This document shows, one piece after another, positions 11,351-25,725 of a DNA stretch of 64,000 bases. Both the position numbers and the translations under genes were made by a program. The notes under the pieces are model-generated. The model was not told the DNA's origin and did not search any database. It saw only the letters and a program-made list of their open reading frames with translations. Position 1 is the first letter of the stretch. Each line of letters starts with the position of its first letter. Location of the stretch: NCBI GenBank assembly GCA_029449245.1, contig JANATF010000001.1, forward strand, positions 3,782,001 through 3,846,000, given 5' to 3'. The DNA is from Mortierella alpina. Taxonomy: Eukaryota; Mortierellomycota; Mortierellomycetes; Mortierellales; Mortierellaceae.

Positions 11351-14300
11351 ATGATTATCAAACCCACGCCCCTCGCCACCACAGACCAGACTGTCGTGTG
11401 GCAGGACGAGGAAGCCAACCACCGCTTCTTGCTCCAGGCACGGTCAGTGCCGCTGCTATCCACCCAGCAGGTCAAGAGGCTACGGCGCCTCTCACTAAAC
11501 CTGGTGAGCAGCATGGGCACAAGCAACTCCACCAACGCGAGTCATCCCGCAAAGTCCTCAGCCTCGCCTTCGTCGGCCACATCTCCAACGCTCAACTCTA
11601 CTACGAGGCTCCCATCCGTACAAGAGCAAACACCGTCAGGAGAAGAGCCACAGCAGCCCACAAAGTCAAAGCATCGGCATTCAGCATCCACTTCGTCATC
11701 GCTTTTTAGCTTCTTTCCTCGTGCGGCGGCTTTCTCTGAGGCGTCGGACACGCAGTCGCCTCCTACACATCCTACGCGACGCTTTTCAACAGGGCACAAG
11801 CCTGGGCTAAGTCTAAGCTCAGCAGGAGACATCTTCGGGAACATTGTCGACAGCGTACAAAAAGGAACCGCGTCCACTCAGAGGACGTTACGTCAACTCC
11901 CGCCGCTGAACATGCCGTCGTTGAGTCCAGCGTTTTCGTTGCCTTCGTCCATTACCGCCAAGGTGCAATCCAACGTTCTTGGGAAAATGCTGGACTCTGC
12001 TATTCAGGAGAGTCAAAAGGTGTCTGTTGAAGACGCAACGTTCCGGATTGTCCTGCAGTGTTCGCTCGAGAACTATGTGGTTGCTGTTGCTACGGACGAA
12101 GCAGGCATTCGGGCTGACTGGGACTGCATCCACAAGACTGTCTTTCCCAAGGTATATACTTTCTCCTTTTGTTACACTATGGTCGCTTGCTGCTGTATCT
12201 GATGAAGACGTGGGGGACTGACTTGAAAACAAACACGTCGGTGGCGTGGTCATAGGTCTCTGAGATCGAACTGGACATTGCATCCAACAGAGGAGATGAG
12301 AACGAGTCCGACAGGAGGTGGCTCTATGAGCTGGATCGGTTGAGCGAAGCATGTAAGAGCATCACCATGTATTCTGAAAGCACGAGTTATAGTGATATAT
12401 TGACGCTTCTTTTCGTATACTGCAATCATAGTATCCCTGGATCATGATCAGGACAAGATCATAATGCGAGCAGAGATCCATCGTATATTCAAGTTTGAGG
12501 ACGAGGAGCTGCTGTGCTGTATGATATACCCTTTCGCTACACTTGTACCGTCGTTGTAGCAAGCCAGATAGGGATAAGCACCCGCATGCTAACTTGGAAA
12601 CTTTTTTCAATCAGTCTACAGGTCCGGATTTGTGCAAGATACCGGATCCGTCCTACCAGGATATGTCGCGCTGACAAGAAACTTCCTGTGCTGGCACAAC
12701 TCGACAATGATTGAAAAGACCTCGGATGCATCAATGATATACAGGAGCAACGGCAAAACAGAATCTGTCGTCCACAAGCTGATCGCATACAAGGACGTGG
12801 TGCAAGTCGACGACGAATACGAGGATCAGAAAGGGTATATCGTGATAACAACAAAGTTCTCCAAGGTACGATTGACGTCCTGCCTTGTGTTTCGATCTCT
12901 AGAGAAGTGGCTCAACTAATGATGCTCTTTGTCTGTCTACTAGGGTGTCTTTCTCCCAAATTTTCACCAGAAAGAGGTCTTTGACATGTTATCGCACTTT
13001 TGCAACGCTCACATGAGGCTTTTGGTATCAGGGATGACCAGTGAGCAGCAGCATGAGAAGCAAGTCGACAAGCAGGAAAGCCTAGGATCCCCTACCGCCG
13101 ATCCAGTACTGCCTGTTAATAGTGCCTCCACGTCTCAAATTAGCTCTACAATGGATTTGAAGACTTTACAGCGAAACTCGCGCTTTCGATCAACATTTCG
13201 ACTCCCACCTTCAGAGGTGTCTCTGAAAGAGCTTTCGGTCGCACTGGAAACAAAAGCCATGTCCGAAGCACAGTCGGGAACGCTCTACCTCTCCGAAAGA
13301 TTTATCTGCTACAGGTCAGGGCCTTCGCTGGCAAGCGATATTTCTCCAGAGGCTTCCTCGATCGAACCTTCATCCCCAATTTTGACCTTGGTCATTCCGT
13401 TGCTTGAGATCGTGGACGTGAAGATCGAGTCGAGTCCCTCCAGCACAGGACACAAGTCTGGACCGTTAAGTTTTCACAACGGTCTGAGCGCGGCGACCTC
13501 TAGCCAGGCATTCTCAAGCATCATGTCCCTGGTAGGCAGGCCCCAAGCGAGCGTGATGATCTCTGTCAGATCTCGGGCGACATTCTGGCTCACCCGCACC
13601 AATGGCAGTAACCAAGAGCTTTTTGAAACAATTGAGAAGATGGTACGCGTTTCAGAGGCATCTACACCATTACTCAAGACACTTGAGATCCAGAGCAGCC
13701 AGGCAGTCATCAGGAAGACCCACCCATCTCTCCGTCCTACGAGAAGTCAGGATCATTCGCCGAAAAGCCACTCTGAGGATCGGACGCTTGTGGAGGAGCC
13801 TCTCGGCGCTGAGCTGACAGATGCTGACCAAGAGACAACCATCCCACTACCTGTTGGTCTGCAGCACCTCTTTGCCTACGCAGTCAAGAAAAACCGCGCC
13901 CTAGACAAGCCTTTCGACGACAGCCCAACAGCCGAACAGGACGAACAGCGCGACATGGATCAGGAGTGCGCGTGGGTGGATTATCTTGCTATGTATGGCC
14001 GGGACGCATGCATGATCAAGACGACGCAGCTACGGACGCTCATTTTAAATGGCATCTCAGAAACGTTCAGGCCTCAACTGTGGATGGTTCTCTCTGGTGC
14101 TACGTACTTTCGATCTGGAGAAGACTCTTATCGTTTGAGTCTGGAGGCGGGTGATAACAGAGTTTCACCGGTCCTTGGCGAGATCGAGAAGGACGTGGTG
14201 CGAAGCATGCCAGGCCATCCTGCCTACCAGTCAGCTATTGGACTAGGCGCTCTGCGGCGCGTTCTCAGCAGCTACTCTTGGCGAAACCCCACCATTGGAT

Positions 14301-15052
14301 ATGCTCAGTCGATGAACATTGTTGCTTCCAAGTTACTGCTCCATCTCAAGGAGGAGGATTCGTTCTGGTTGCTAGCAACTGTTTGTGAACAGCTTCTGCC
14401 CGACTACTATTCCAAGACGCTTGTGGGCGTGCAGGTGGATCAGAAGGTGTTTTCCCATCTTGTAGGAATCTCGCTGCCGTCAATAGCCGCCCACTTCAAG
14501 CAGATTGATATTGATCTGGCCACCATCACCATCCCATGGTTTCTCTGCCTGTACCAGTCAGCCTTCCCGTTGCCTGCATCGACCCGGGTCCTGGACTGCT
14601 TCTTTTATGAGGGTCCTTCGTTCCTGTTTATGTTGGGCTTGGCTATATTGAAGAGCTGCCAAGTATCGCTGCTTCAAAGCAGCAATGACGAAGGCGTCGT
14701 ACTGGCGATTCAGACTTTCTTCAAGCGGTTCCGGGACGATCCAGCACCTAGTTTGGTAATGACGACGATAGAGGAGCGCGGACGATCTACCAGTAGAAGG
14801 CAGAGCGGAGACTTGGATCAACAGGGACCGATGAATTACTCGCAAAAACGACCCCTGGAGTCATCGGTAACGCGGCTCATGGATCAGCTCTTGAATATGG
14901 CGTATACAGATTTTTCGTTTATTACCGCCAATGATGTAGATATGCTGCGGGATCGGTTCCGGATGGTGGTCGTATCTGCTATGGAGAAGAACCAAGCCAA
15001 GCGGACCCAAGGCAGGCACGAGGATCAGAGTCGGGAGGGGTCCCTAGGATAA
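11351..15052 (+). CDS. GRAM-TBC domain RabGAP (TBC1D8/9, Gyp2-like)
   Basis: Predicted GTPase-activating protein for Rab GTPases in membrane traffic. Exons: 11351-12151, 12256-12352, 12432-12518, 12615-12865, 12944-15052; 1114 aa. The start MIIKPTPLAT leads straight into the WQDEEANHRFLLQA segment that matches the TBC1D8/9 N-terminus (family form: ITERANPYFILQ). A first GRAM domain spans roughly residues 315-440 and a second lies near 490-640 (FRLPPSE ... GTLYLSERFICY). The TBC domain starts near 757 (VDYLAMYG). It has the arginine finger I826-E-K-D-V-V-R832 and the glutamine finger Y865-A-Q867, so it should be catalytic. The C-terminal EF-hand-like part of animal TBC1D8/9 is absent. Yeast Gyp2 is the nearest named relative I know. 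Confidence 0.92.
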
Positions 15053-16812
15053 GGGAGCGTAATCTTTGGCCGGAGCGGATAGGTCGATGGACTATGTAGG
15101 CCAAATCGGCGTATTTTCCGTAGCGCGCAATACGTATCGTAGTGTATCCTACACCACGGTATTGTATTGAACCATGGTGCAGCATCCATACCGCAGCCAA
15201 GTTTAAAAATAGACGCTCCTCCTGACAAGCAAAGCTGCATGTTTATTTTGGACAAAAGGGCACACGACTCACGCAATTGAAGAAAACAAAACATAACGCG
15301 ATCGTCCAGACAAACAGTGCCACTGTTCCACGCCCAAAGGACCAAAGAGCAAGTCGAAAAAATAAGGTGTGATGATCGACGACTCGGCAGAACAAAGGAA
15401 ACGCCGCGTCCTTGCGCCCTTTGTCGCGCCTGAAGCGGTCTACGACAGTACAGACCACAGGTATATGGTGGCGGGTGCTGAAGGAATCTTTGACTTTTGG
15501 CTTTTGGAGTGCGCATGAACTGAAGGCTGCATGTATGAAGAAAACAACGTCCGCAGATGAAGGCTGTTGCTAAGAATAAACCGTCGTCTAAGCAACAATG
15601 TCCGGCGCATTTTTTATTTTTTTTTTCAGAGAGCGAACAGAAGAGCTGTACACGCATGCCCTTTAAAGGACAAGTCAAAAAGATAGAGCTAGAAAAGAGA
15701 ACTCAGTGTGAGAGAGAGCAGAGCAGCGGGCGGGTGCAATATGAGAAATGAGGAGAGGAGGGCAGTGGTGAGGAACGATAAGAACTTGTCGCGATAAGAA
15801 TCTCTCTGATGTTGGCAGAAGCTATTTTTAAAATAAAAAAAAACGGGCACAAAAAAAAAATGAGTAGAGACCCAGGACGGACCCGTTTCATAAGCAGATT
15901 CATTCTGTGCGGCGCATTCTCATATGAATATATGAATGATATGAGGCACGCGATAGAAGAACGGCAGTTCCAAGATGGGGGTTCCCTTCCTCCCTAGCGC
16001 GTAACTGCCCGCTCGTGAGAAAAAAAAGGCGCCTGTTGAGACATGACGTGGTCAGGTCCGTATTCACACACTGACACTTTGGCTCTCGCGGGTTGATTGG
16101 ATTTCCACAGCACAAGAGAAAGAGGCTGCAGGGATGCACCCCTCGGCCCCCGCCGAGTGTGTCAAGGGCGCATGCACCGAGTCGTAGAGGTACAGCACGT
16201 CTGACTGGAAGGAGGCTCGTGTTTTGTTACGAGGTAACAGTCAACCAGGACAGACATATGACATGGTCCATGAGAGCAGCAGGCACTTATGTTATTGTTT
16301 GCAAAACCAGAAATATAAAAAAAAAGTGCTGAGAAGGTCGTGTCCGTGGGCAGTTTTCTAGAAGGAGGCAGCTGATTGGGTGGGGCGCTGCCTGGCTATT
16401 TGGGTTTCGTGCTTATTTTTGGATTAGAGGAGCCGACCTGAAGTCCTCCCCCCCACCCCCTGAAGTTTGTGCTCTTTAGAATGAATACGGTGTGGTGCCC
16501 CTGTTGCTGCAAGTGTCGCCGTAGAAAAAATAAAGGCGCCAGCAGAGATGCTTCTGTAGCTCCTGCAACAAAACAAAAGAGAGGACGGTGTCGAGATTTG
16601 GATTCCATCGCACTCTGGGCAGAGGGGCGTGGATGAATGAGCTTGCTGTAGTGTTTTTTGATCAACCAGAAACTGCCTTTGAAAATAGACGGGGGATGGA
16701 GTATGCAGAACCCCGAGCCTTTTCTTCCTCTCTCTCTCTCTCTCTCTCTCTGTCTGTTTTTATCTGACTGTCTGTCTGTTTTTATCTGACTGTCTGTCTG
16801 TTTTTATCTGAC

Positions 16813-16849
<37 letters not shown>

Positions 16850-17081
16850 CAAGTGCCCTGCGTTCTCGGCATGCGTTTAAGGTGGCGCCGGCGAGGCGAG
16901 GGTGCACCACAGGAGAAGCCATAGAGACAGGAGAAATACATGGAGCGAGAGAGGAAGAAGGAACAAGGTTCTGGTCTCCTTATCGTGGAAAAAAAACAAG
17001 TGAAGAGAATTGATTTCTCCTCAATGAACAGAAAGCCAATAGAAACAGGCCTATTGTGTAGCCTGGGGTGCCATCTCGAAG
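15053..17081. other. 2-kb non-coding stretch before GFA1
   Basis: The first ~600 bp probably hold the 3' UTR of the RabGAP gene. The remainder shows A-runs (15834-15860), scattered short frames and the repeat tract described separately. Open frames on the minus strand here have no family features and I treat them as chance. Confidence 0.5.
16728..16849 (+). repeat. (TC)n, 22-bp minisatellite and (TGTC)n tract
   Basis: A (TC)12 run at 16728-16751 is followed by three copies of a 22-bp unit (TGTCTGTCTGTTTTTATCTGAC) and then a pure TGTC array up to 16849. The block ends about 230 bp before the GFA1 TATA box. The 22-bp unit contains the TGTC tetramer, so the array probably grew by slippage. Confidence 0.85.
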
Positions 17082-17088
17082 TATAAAA
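17082..17088 (+). promoter_or_regulatory. TATA box of GFA1
   Basis: TATAAAA sits 160 bp upstream of the GFA1 start codon and is followed by a long CT/CCAC-rich leader with few purines, a common core-promoter layout in fungi. Confidence 0.6.
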
Positions 17089-17247
17089 GCCAACCTCATC
17101 CCCATTTCTCATCTGTTCTTTTCCCCTTCCACCATCTCTCCTCTCCACCCACAACCTGCTCATCCACCAGCCCAGCCTGTCCCCCTCGCTCGTATAACCA
17201 CCCTTGCATATCCCCCCACCCACCAACACAGCAAACACTAAGAAAGC

Positions 17248-19953
<2,706 letters not shown>

Positions 19954-20529
19954 ACCAAGACACTCCACTATTTTGTATATCCTGTATTTTTTTTTCACTT
20001 CATACAAACCGAACAATCGAATAAAAGACGATCATCATCATCGGGTTACCTGAACTTCTTGAAGTTGGCATCAAGCAAGAGGGAGGTTGATTTTGGCTGT
20101 CATTCCCATGGCCAAGGTAGCACGTGACTTACGACACTCGGACGTGTGTCATAAAAAATGTTGGCGAGTGCAGCAGAGCGCTCCCTCTCTTTCATACAAC
20201 AATCAGAATTTGTATGTGATTCGCGGCTATCAAATACCATGCGATGGATGCGCCATACCCAACCATCCAGCCATCCAACCATCCAGCGTCTTCACCGCCC
20301 ATGCCTACTGCTCAATCCCACCATCCCCATCATCCCCATTGCATCTATCGATACTGTGATGACTAGCTCACCTACCCACGTCCACACCCCTTCGCGCGCC
20401 CTTTACACTCGCAAATAACACCTTCGGAGACTCTCATCAGGATGGATCCGCCTTCAGAGGAATTCCTTCATTTGCATCGAGGGAACAAGACACTAAAACT
20501 TCATCTCATCTCTTGCTCTTTATTAGAAA
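19954..20529. other. Intergenic between GFA1 and RPS2
   Basis: An AATAAA at 20020-20025 is the likely GFA1 poly(A) signal. A CCATC-rich patch (20262-20340) and a CCAC/CACC-rich leader precede RPS2. Nothing else stands out. Confidence 0.5.
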
Positions 20530-21521
20530 ATGGCTGACGCAGCAACGGCCGATACTCAACGTGGTGCGTATATGATCAATCAATCAATCAATCAAGTGGA
20601 GAAGCAGCCCCTTTAAAAGAGGCTTCTTCAGGAGTTGCGTCAAAACCAGCAAGCAGGATGGCAGCAGGAAAGCAGCGCACCTTGTGTACGCCTCGACGAC
20701 CAAAACGCACAGGACTGGAAAGATGTAGACCGACCCATCGACCAGCCTTGTCCATCAGTGTGCTCTCCATCATTCACTTGGATGGTCTCGTCAGCAAGAA
20801 AAACCAAAGTTGGACCAGCCGTGTGACCTGCTCTCGACTATGCATGAACCACAGCACACGGATAAGGCCTGGAATCCCTCTAGAGGAATATCATGCCAAC
20901 ACAAACGTACTAGTGGATTCGTCATACCATTGATCGATCGTCATCTGGAAGGATCGGCATAGATCATTCATGGCAATGCCTAACGGTTAGACTGCCTGCG
21001 TTGTCGACTTGCGGCGTGGACATATCGACAAGATTAACCCAACCTATGCCGTCGACCCAACCAGAGGCACTTGATTGGAGATTGAGAATGAGGGTCTAGA
21101 TCATCGTCTTAACCATCATTTTTCTTATTTTTCCTGATACTCGTTTACCAGGACGTGGCGGATTTGGACGTGGTCGTGGACGTGGTGGCGACCGTGGCCG
21201 TGGCCGTGGACGTGGACGTGGAGGCAAGGATGAGAAGGAGACCTGGTAGGTCGCTGTTTTGCAGTCAACCAGTCATCTGAAGCTTGCGTTATTGACAAGT
21301 GCATGAAATGCTGGTGCATACATACAGAGACATCAGATCCATGGCACTAATACCAGGTACCCCGTGTTTTTTGTCATGCCTGTCGCTATAGGACCCCCGT
21401 TACCAAGCTTGGACGTCTTGTCAAGGACCGCAAGATCCAGTCGATCGAGCAGATCTACTTGTTCTCTCTCCCCATCAAGGAGTACCAGATCGTTGACTAC
21501 TTCCTGCCTTCGCTCAAGGAT

Positions 21522-21553
<32 letters not shown>

Positions 21554-22058
21554 GACCCGTGCCGGTCAGCGCACCCGTTTCAAGGCTTTCGTTGTCATCG
21601 GTGACTCCAACGGCCACGTCGGTCTCGGTGTCAAGTGCTCCAAGGAGGTCGCCACCGCCATTCGCGGTGCCATCATCCTCGCCAAGCTCTCGGTCATCCC
21701 CGTCCGTCGCGGTTTCTGGGGTGCCATTTTGGGTGAGGCCCACACCGTTCCCTGCAAGGTGACCGGAAAGTGCGGTTCCGCCGTCACCCGTCTGGTCCCT
21801 GCTCCCCGCGGTACCGGCATTGTCGCTGCCCCCGTCCCCAAGAAGCTTCTCCAGCTTGCCGGTGTGACTGACTGCTACACCCAGGCTTTCGGCTCCACCC
21901 GTACCTTGGGCAACTTTGTCAAGGCCACCTTTGCCGCCATTGGTAACACCTACAGCTACTTGACCCCCGATCTCTGGACCGAGACCAAGTTCACCATGTC
22001 CCCTTACCAGCAGTACACTGACTTCCTTGCCAAGCCCCAGGAGAAGCGTCGCGCCTAA
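20530..22058 (+). CDS. RPS2: 40S ribosomal protein S2 (uS5)
   Basis: Small-subunit protein at the mRNA entry and decoding region. Exons: 20530-20563, 21152-21245, 21392-22058; 264 aa. The N-terminus [11 protein letters not shown] leads into an arginine-glycine repeat (about residues 11-36, [13 protein letters not shown] and so on), a known site of arginine methylation in this family. The conserved S5 body follows: [81 protein letters not shown]. Intron 1 is long (588 bp) and could host a small RNA, but I see no convincing C/D or H/ACA motifs. Confidence 0.97.
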
Positions 22059-22797
22059 ATCTGTCCCTTTCTTCACCCGATTCATCTGATATTTGTTTTC
22101 AACACCATGAAAAACAGAATCTGAAAGGAACTTGGCACGAACACTTTTTCTTTTTTTTATAATTTTTTTTTTTTTTTTCAATTGAAATAAATCCTTGATG
22201 GTTGCTTTTGACTGAAAAGAAAAGAAGAGAAAGAGGCTCCCGGAGCCGATGCTTGATGTGGACACCCAATTCATTGGGTAGTGGTTTGTTATTAACATGG
22301 ACTCGTTTATTTACAAGCATCGTGGGATCAAGGCAGGTCCTGCAAGTGCCATTGGACAGTAAGATAAGTACCCCCAGGTGCTAGTACGGTGGTGCAAAAG
22401 GCAGCAAAAAGGCTTGAGGAGAGGAAGAGGGGGAAAGTTGCGTTGTGTACCCTGCATTGTTCAGGCACAAACGCACTGTAAGCAGGGCACGCGGCATTTG
22501 CGGTACGCAGGGCATGATTTTTTTTTGGCATGGCTCAGTACGCATAAATTTGCATCTCTCCCCCCTGGCTTTTGATGTTTCGACTTTGCTCCCTCCACCT
22601 TAGACCTGCTCCATTCCGCATTCGCCTACATCTCTACATCTCTTCTCATTCATCTTCGTTTCTATTATAGTGCTTTCGCTCCTGCTCTCTCGCCCACCAC
22701 CTCTTTCTCCACACCTCGTTGGGCTTAAACTGTACCGCGCCGCACGAGAAACTGCCTTCTGCAAGACGAACCTTTGCCGCCACTTTGCTCTCGGACC
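22059..22797. other. Intergenic between RPS2 and the MINPP-like gene
   Basis: An AATAAA at 22186-22191 probably ends RPS2; T-runs precede it. The second half is CT-rich leader sequence of the next gene. No further feature seen. Confidence 0.5.
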
Positions 22798-25309
22798 ATG
22801 GTTGCACAATCCATGCCTAGGACCTCCTTTGGACGCCGGTCAAGGCCTACACTGAACCTCGGATTCTTCTTACCGTCTGTAGCAGCACTTTTCATTCTGC
22901 TCCTGCTCGAGCCAGCTGCTGTCAACGCAGACTGGCCCAAGGCGCCACAGCAGGACTCGGCTCTGAAGGTACAGGGGCACTGCTCGTCCCCTCCTTTTGA
23001 CTTGTGGACAGAGGGCGAGTCAAAATGCGCGTCAGAAAAAACGGTGGTGTTCACGTTGTTGGACGAGAGGCCATCGCCGCCTCGATTGAGCGTCGAGTCT
23101 ACGGTGCTTCAGCAGGGGGGCAGCCAAGAAGAGAGCCAGCTGGCCCAAACACTCGCTGTGATTGGCGGACAGGAAGAGCATTTACAGACACGCTTCTCAT
23201 CCCCAACCGAGTCGAATCCGTCGCAGTTCTCCAAAAAGATTCCTTTCCCCAGCTCGAGCTGGATACGCGAGCATCTGGCGTCAAAGTCGCCCTACCCTCA
23301 TGAGAGCAGGAAGGCCGAACCGCTGAATAAGGAGCATATTCCTCTCGACCATGAGCTGGTTCAGTTGCACCTGGTAAGCTCAAATTTTTTGGTGCTGCTG
23401 GTCGCATATATGATCGGCTTGTTCACTACTTTGGGTTCTAACGGCATCTTCGGACTTGTTGCTTCTTCTTAGATTTGTAGACATGGTAAGGATCTCGGGA
23501 AAGTTGACCACTGTAGACTATTATCGTGCCTTCGAGAAATACATCGATAAGGCTAACTAGCTGTGGACCACACTACAACTAGGTACGCGTTATCCAAGTT
23601 CCAGCGCCTCCGTGGCAATCAAGACTCTGAGTGAAAAGATCAGAGAGGTTAAAGTGCCAGGGTTCGAATGGCTGCAGACTTGGGTAAGAGTTCGAAACCT
23701 CAGAGGCAAACCATGCTATTATCTCGCGTCTAATCAACTGCCCGTCGCCGTTTGCTTAGCGCGCGGAGACCTTATATCCGATCAAGAAAGAATCCTTGTT
23801 GGCGCCTCAAGGTGATTCGGATTTGTATAAAATTGGACGCCGCTTTGCGCAAAGGTACAAGGACTTCCTGGACCAGCATCCGTATGATGCCAATACGTAC
23901 CAGTTCCGCAGCTCTGGAAAATCGAGGTGCAGGCAATCTGCGTACGGGTTTACAGTCGGCTTCTTGCAGGGTCGACATACTGATGATCCAAGCACGACTG
24001 TGCCCAAGATGGAGAGCGGAAAGTCTCCTGTTCAACCTGTAGACATCTCTACACTGCCTATTGTAAGTTGCGGCTCTTTATCTTCTCACCACATGATATA
24101 TGCGATATTATTACTGAGAGAACTTTATGTCCCTACTAGGGTATGGACACAGAGCTGGCAGTCAAGTACGCATGCCCACGATGGTTGGATAATGTCAAGG
24201 GCCAGCCCAAGGTCGTTTACGAGGCTAATACCTATAAGAAGAGAGTCCTACCAGAACTCGCAGAACAACTCTCGCTTCGTTACGCTTCGCATGACGGAGT
24301 GGGACTGGTCAACTTCACTCTTAAGGACGTCCAGACAATCTACACAGCATGCGGATTCGAAATTTCACTGTATGGGAACGACAAGACATGGTGTCAGTTG
24401 CTACGACTTGCCTCGCCGCTCAGGGGACTTGAGTCAAAGGAAAGCCATGCTAGCGAGGAGGATATCAAGTCCACGGTGTTGAAACTTGAGATCAGCAGCG
24501 ACCTCGGCAAATACTATACCTATGGTCCTGGCGTGCCGTTCAACAGACATCTCGGATGCAAACTGGCTACATCCTTGCTGGAGTCCATCGAGCTCGCGTT
24601 GGCCCCAGATGAAGGCAACTCGCCCAGTCGCAGGACAGATCACGGTAATGAAGATGGGGAAGGCACGCCCAAACTTTTCCGAGGGCATTTCAAGTTTGGT
24701 CACGCTGAGACGATCATGTTCTTTTCAGGTTTCCTGGTACAATATATCTTTGACGCCATGCCAAGCGTGTTCGAACTGCCCTGCCCTTTGCACTGCATCT
24801 CATCTTTTGCGATTTCTTGCTTGACTTGGTACACTTAGGGGTTGCTTAACAGGAACGGTGTTCGAATGACTGCCACGATGACACCTGAGCAATACGAAGC
24901 ACGCGAGTTCAAGACCAGTGACCTGACTCCTTTTGCGGCCAACATGGCTTTTGAGGTGTACAGGGCAAAAGCAGCCAAAAGCAGCCCAAGGAAATGGCGA
25001 CTCTCGGAGGAGAACGAAACACCAGCAACGGCAGCAGCATCCAAAGGGAAGGTTCGAATGCTCGTCAATGAAGAACCCATTATCGTACCAGGATGTAAGG
25101 CTGAATTTTGCGAATGGGCCACGTTCAAGGGCATTCTTGAGAGTGCGGGAGCCCGATGCGACTTTGAGACTTGCTGCAAGAGCTTGGGCTCTCCCTCCAA
25201 GGATGCTCCACCTCTCACCTGGGTAGAGACTATGGGCAGGATCATGCGAGATGAGATTCGGGACCAGCTCAACGACGAGTGCTTGGCAGTTGACCCAATT
25301 ACTGGGTAG
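22798..25309 (+). CDS. MINPP1: Multiple inositol polyphosphate phosphatase-like histidine phosphatase, membrane-anchored
   Basis: Histidine acid phosphatase expected to remove phosphates from inositol polyphosphates in the secretory lumen or outside the cell. Exons: 22798-23373, 23473-23485, 23583-23683, 23760-24062, 24140-24736, 24839-25309; 686 aa. Residues about 22-45 form a hydrophobic signal-anchor after a basic N-terminus. A ~140-residue disordered stem follows, so the protein is longer than the usual ~480-550. The catalytic motif R195-H-G-T-R-Y-P201 is assembled from a 13-nt exon (ATT TGT AGA CAT G) and the next exon. The proton-donor motif is G-H519-A-E521-T, where HAE marks the MINPP subgroup. 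Whether the anchor is cleaved is not clear. Confidence 0.88.
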
Positions 25310-25725
25310 CAATGTCGTATTTATTGTATGTACGCATATAGTCTACTAAGGTTCATTGAAGACATGTGCATGGCGCCGACGTTATGATAATCCAACTGGT
25401 TTCAAGTGCCCCTATTTGCCAGGGGTTCGTGTGTAGCTTCATATCGTGTCGAGTATCTGTGCAATACATTCCATACAAATTGCAGCCCGGTCCGCGGTGT
25501 ATGACATTAATGGCACCAAGGCAATGTGGTTTCAATCGAGCTGCATCGAAGTGTAACGAATTTTTAGCCGCATAATAGACTAGCAAATGTGCTTTTGAGT
25601 TTTGACACGCCAGGAGAACCTTCAGGACCATGTTGTGTCTGAAAGCTCTCGGCCAATTTCGTTTTTTTAGTGCGTCTAAGGGTATTAAATTGATGTACTA
25701 TGGGACTACAAGGAGTTCGCACCCT
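25310..25725. other. Convergent intergenic region
   Basis: Lies between the 3' ends of the phosphatase (+) and the LysM gene (-). It holds their 3' UTRs and I see no gene. Confidence 0.5.

Noticed and set aside
15025-15678. 217-codon minus-strand frame
   Set aside because: Overlaps the end of the RabGAP gene and its likely 3' UTR, with no recognisable features.
16751-16849. Regular repeats that might suggest a CRISPR array
   Set aside because: Units are contiguous without unique spacers, and the setting is eukaryotic. This is a minisatellite.
20564-21151. Possible snoRNA in the long RPS2 intron 1
   Set aside because: No paired C (RTGATGA) and D (CTGA) boxes at suitable spacing, and no convincing H/ACA hairpins seen by eye.
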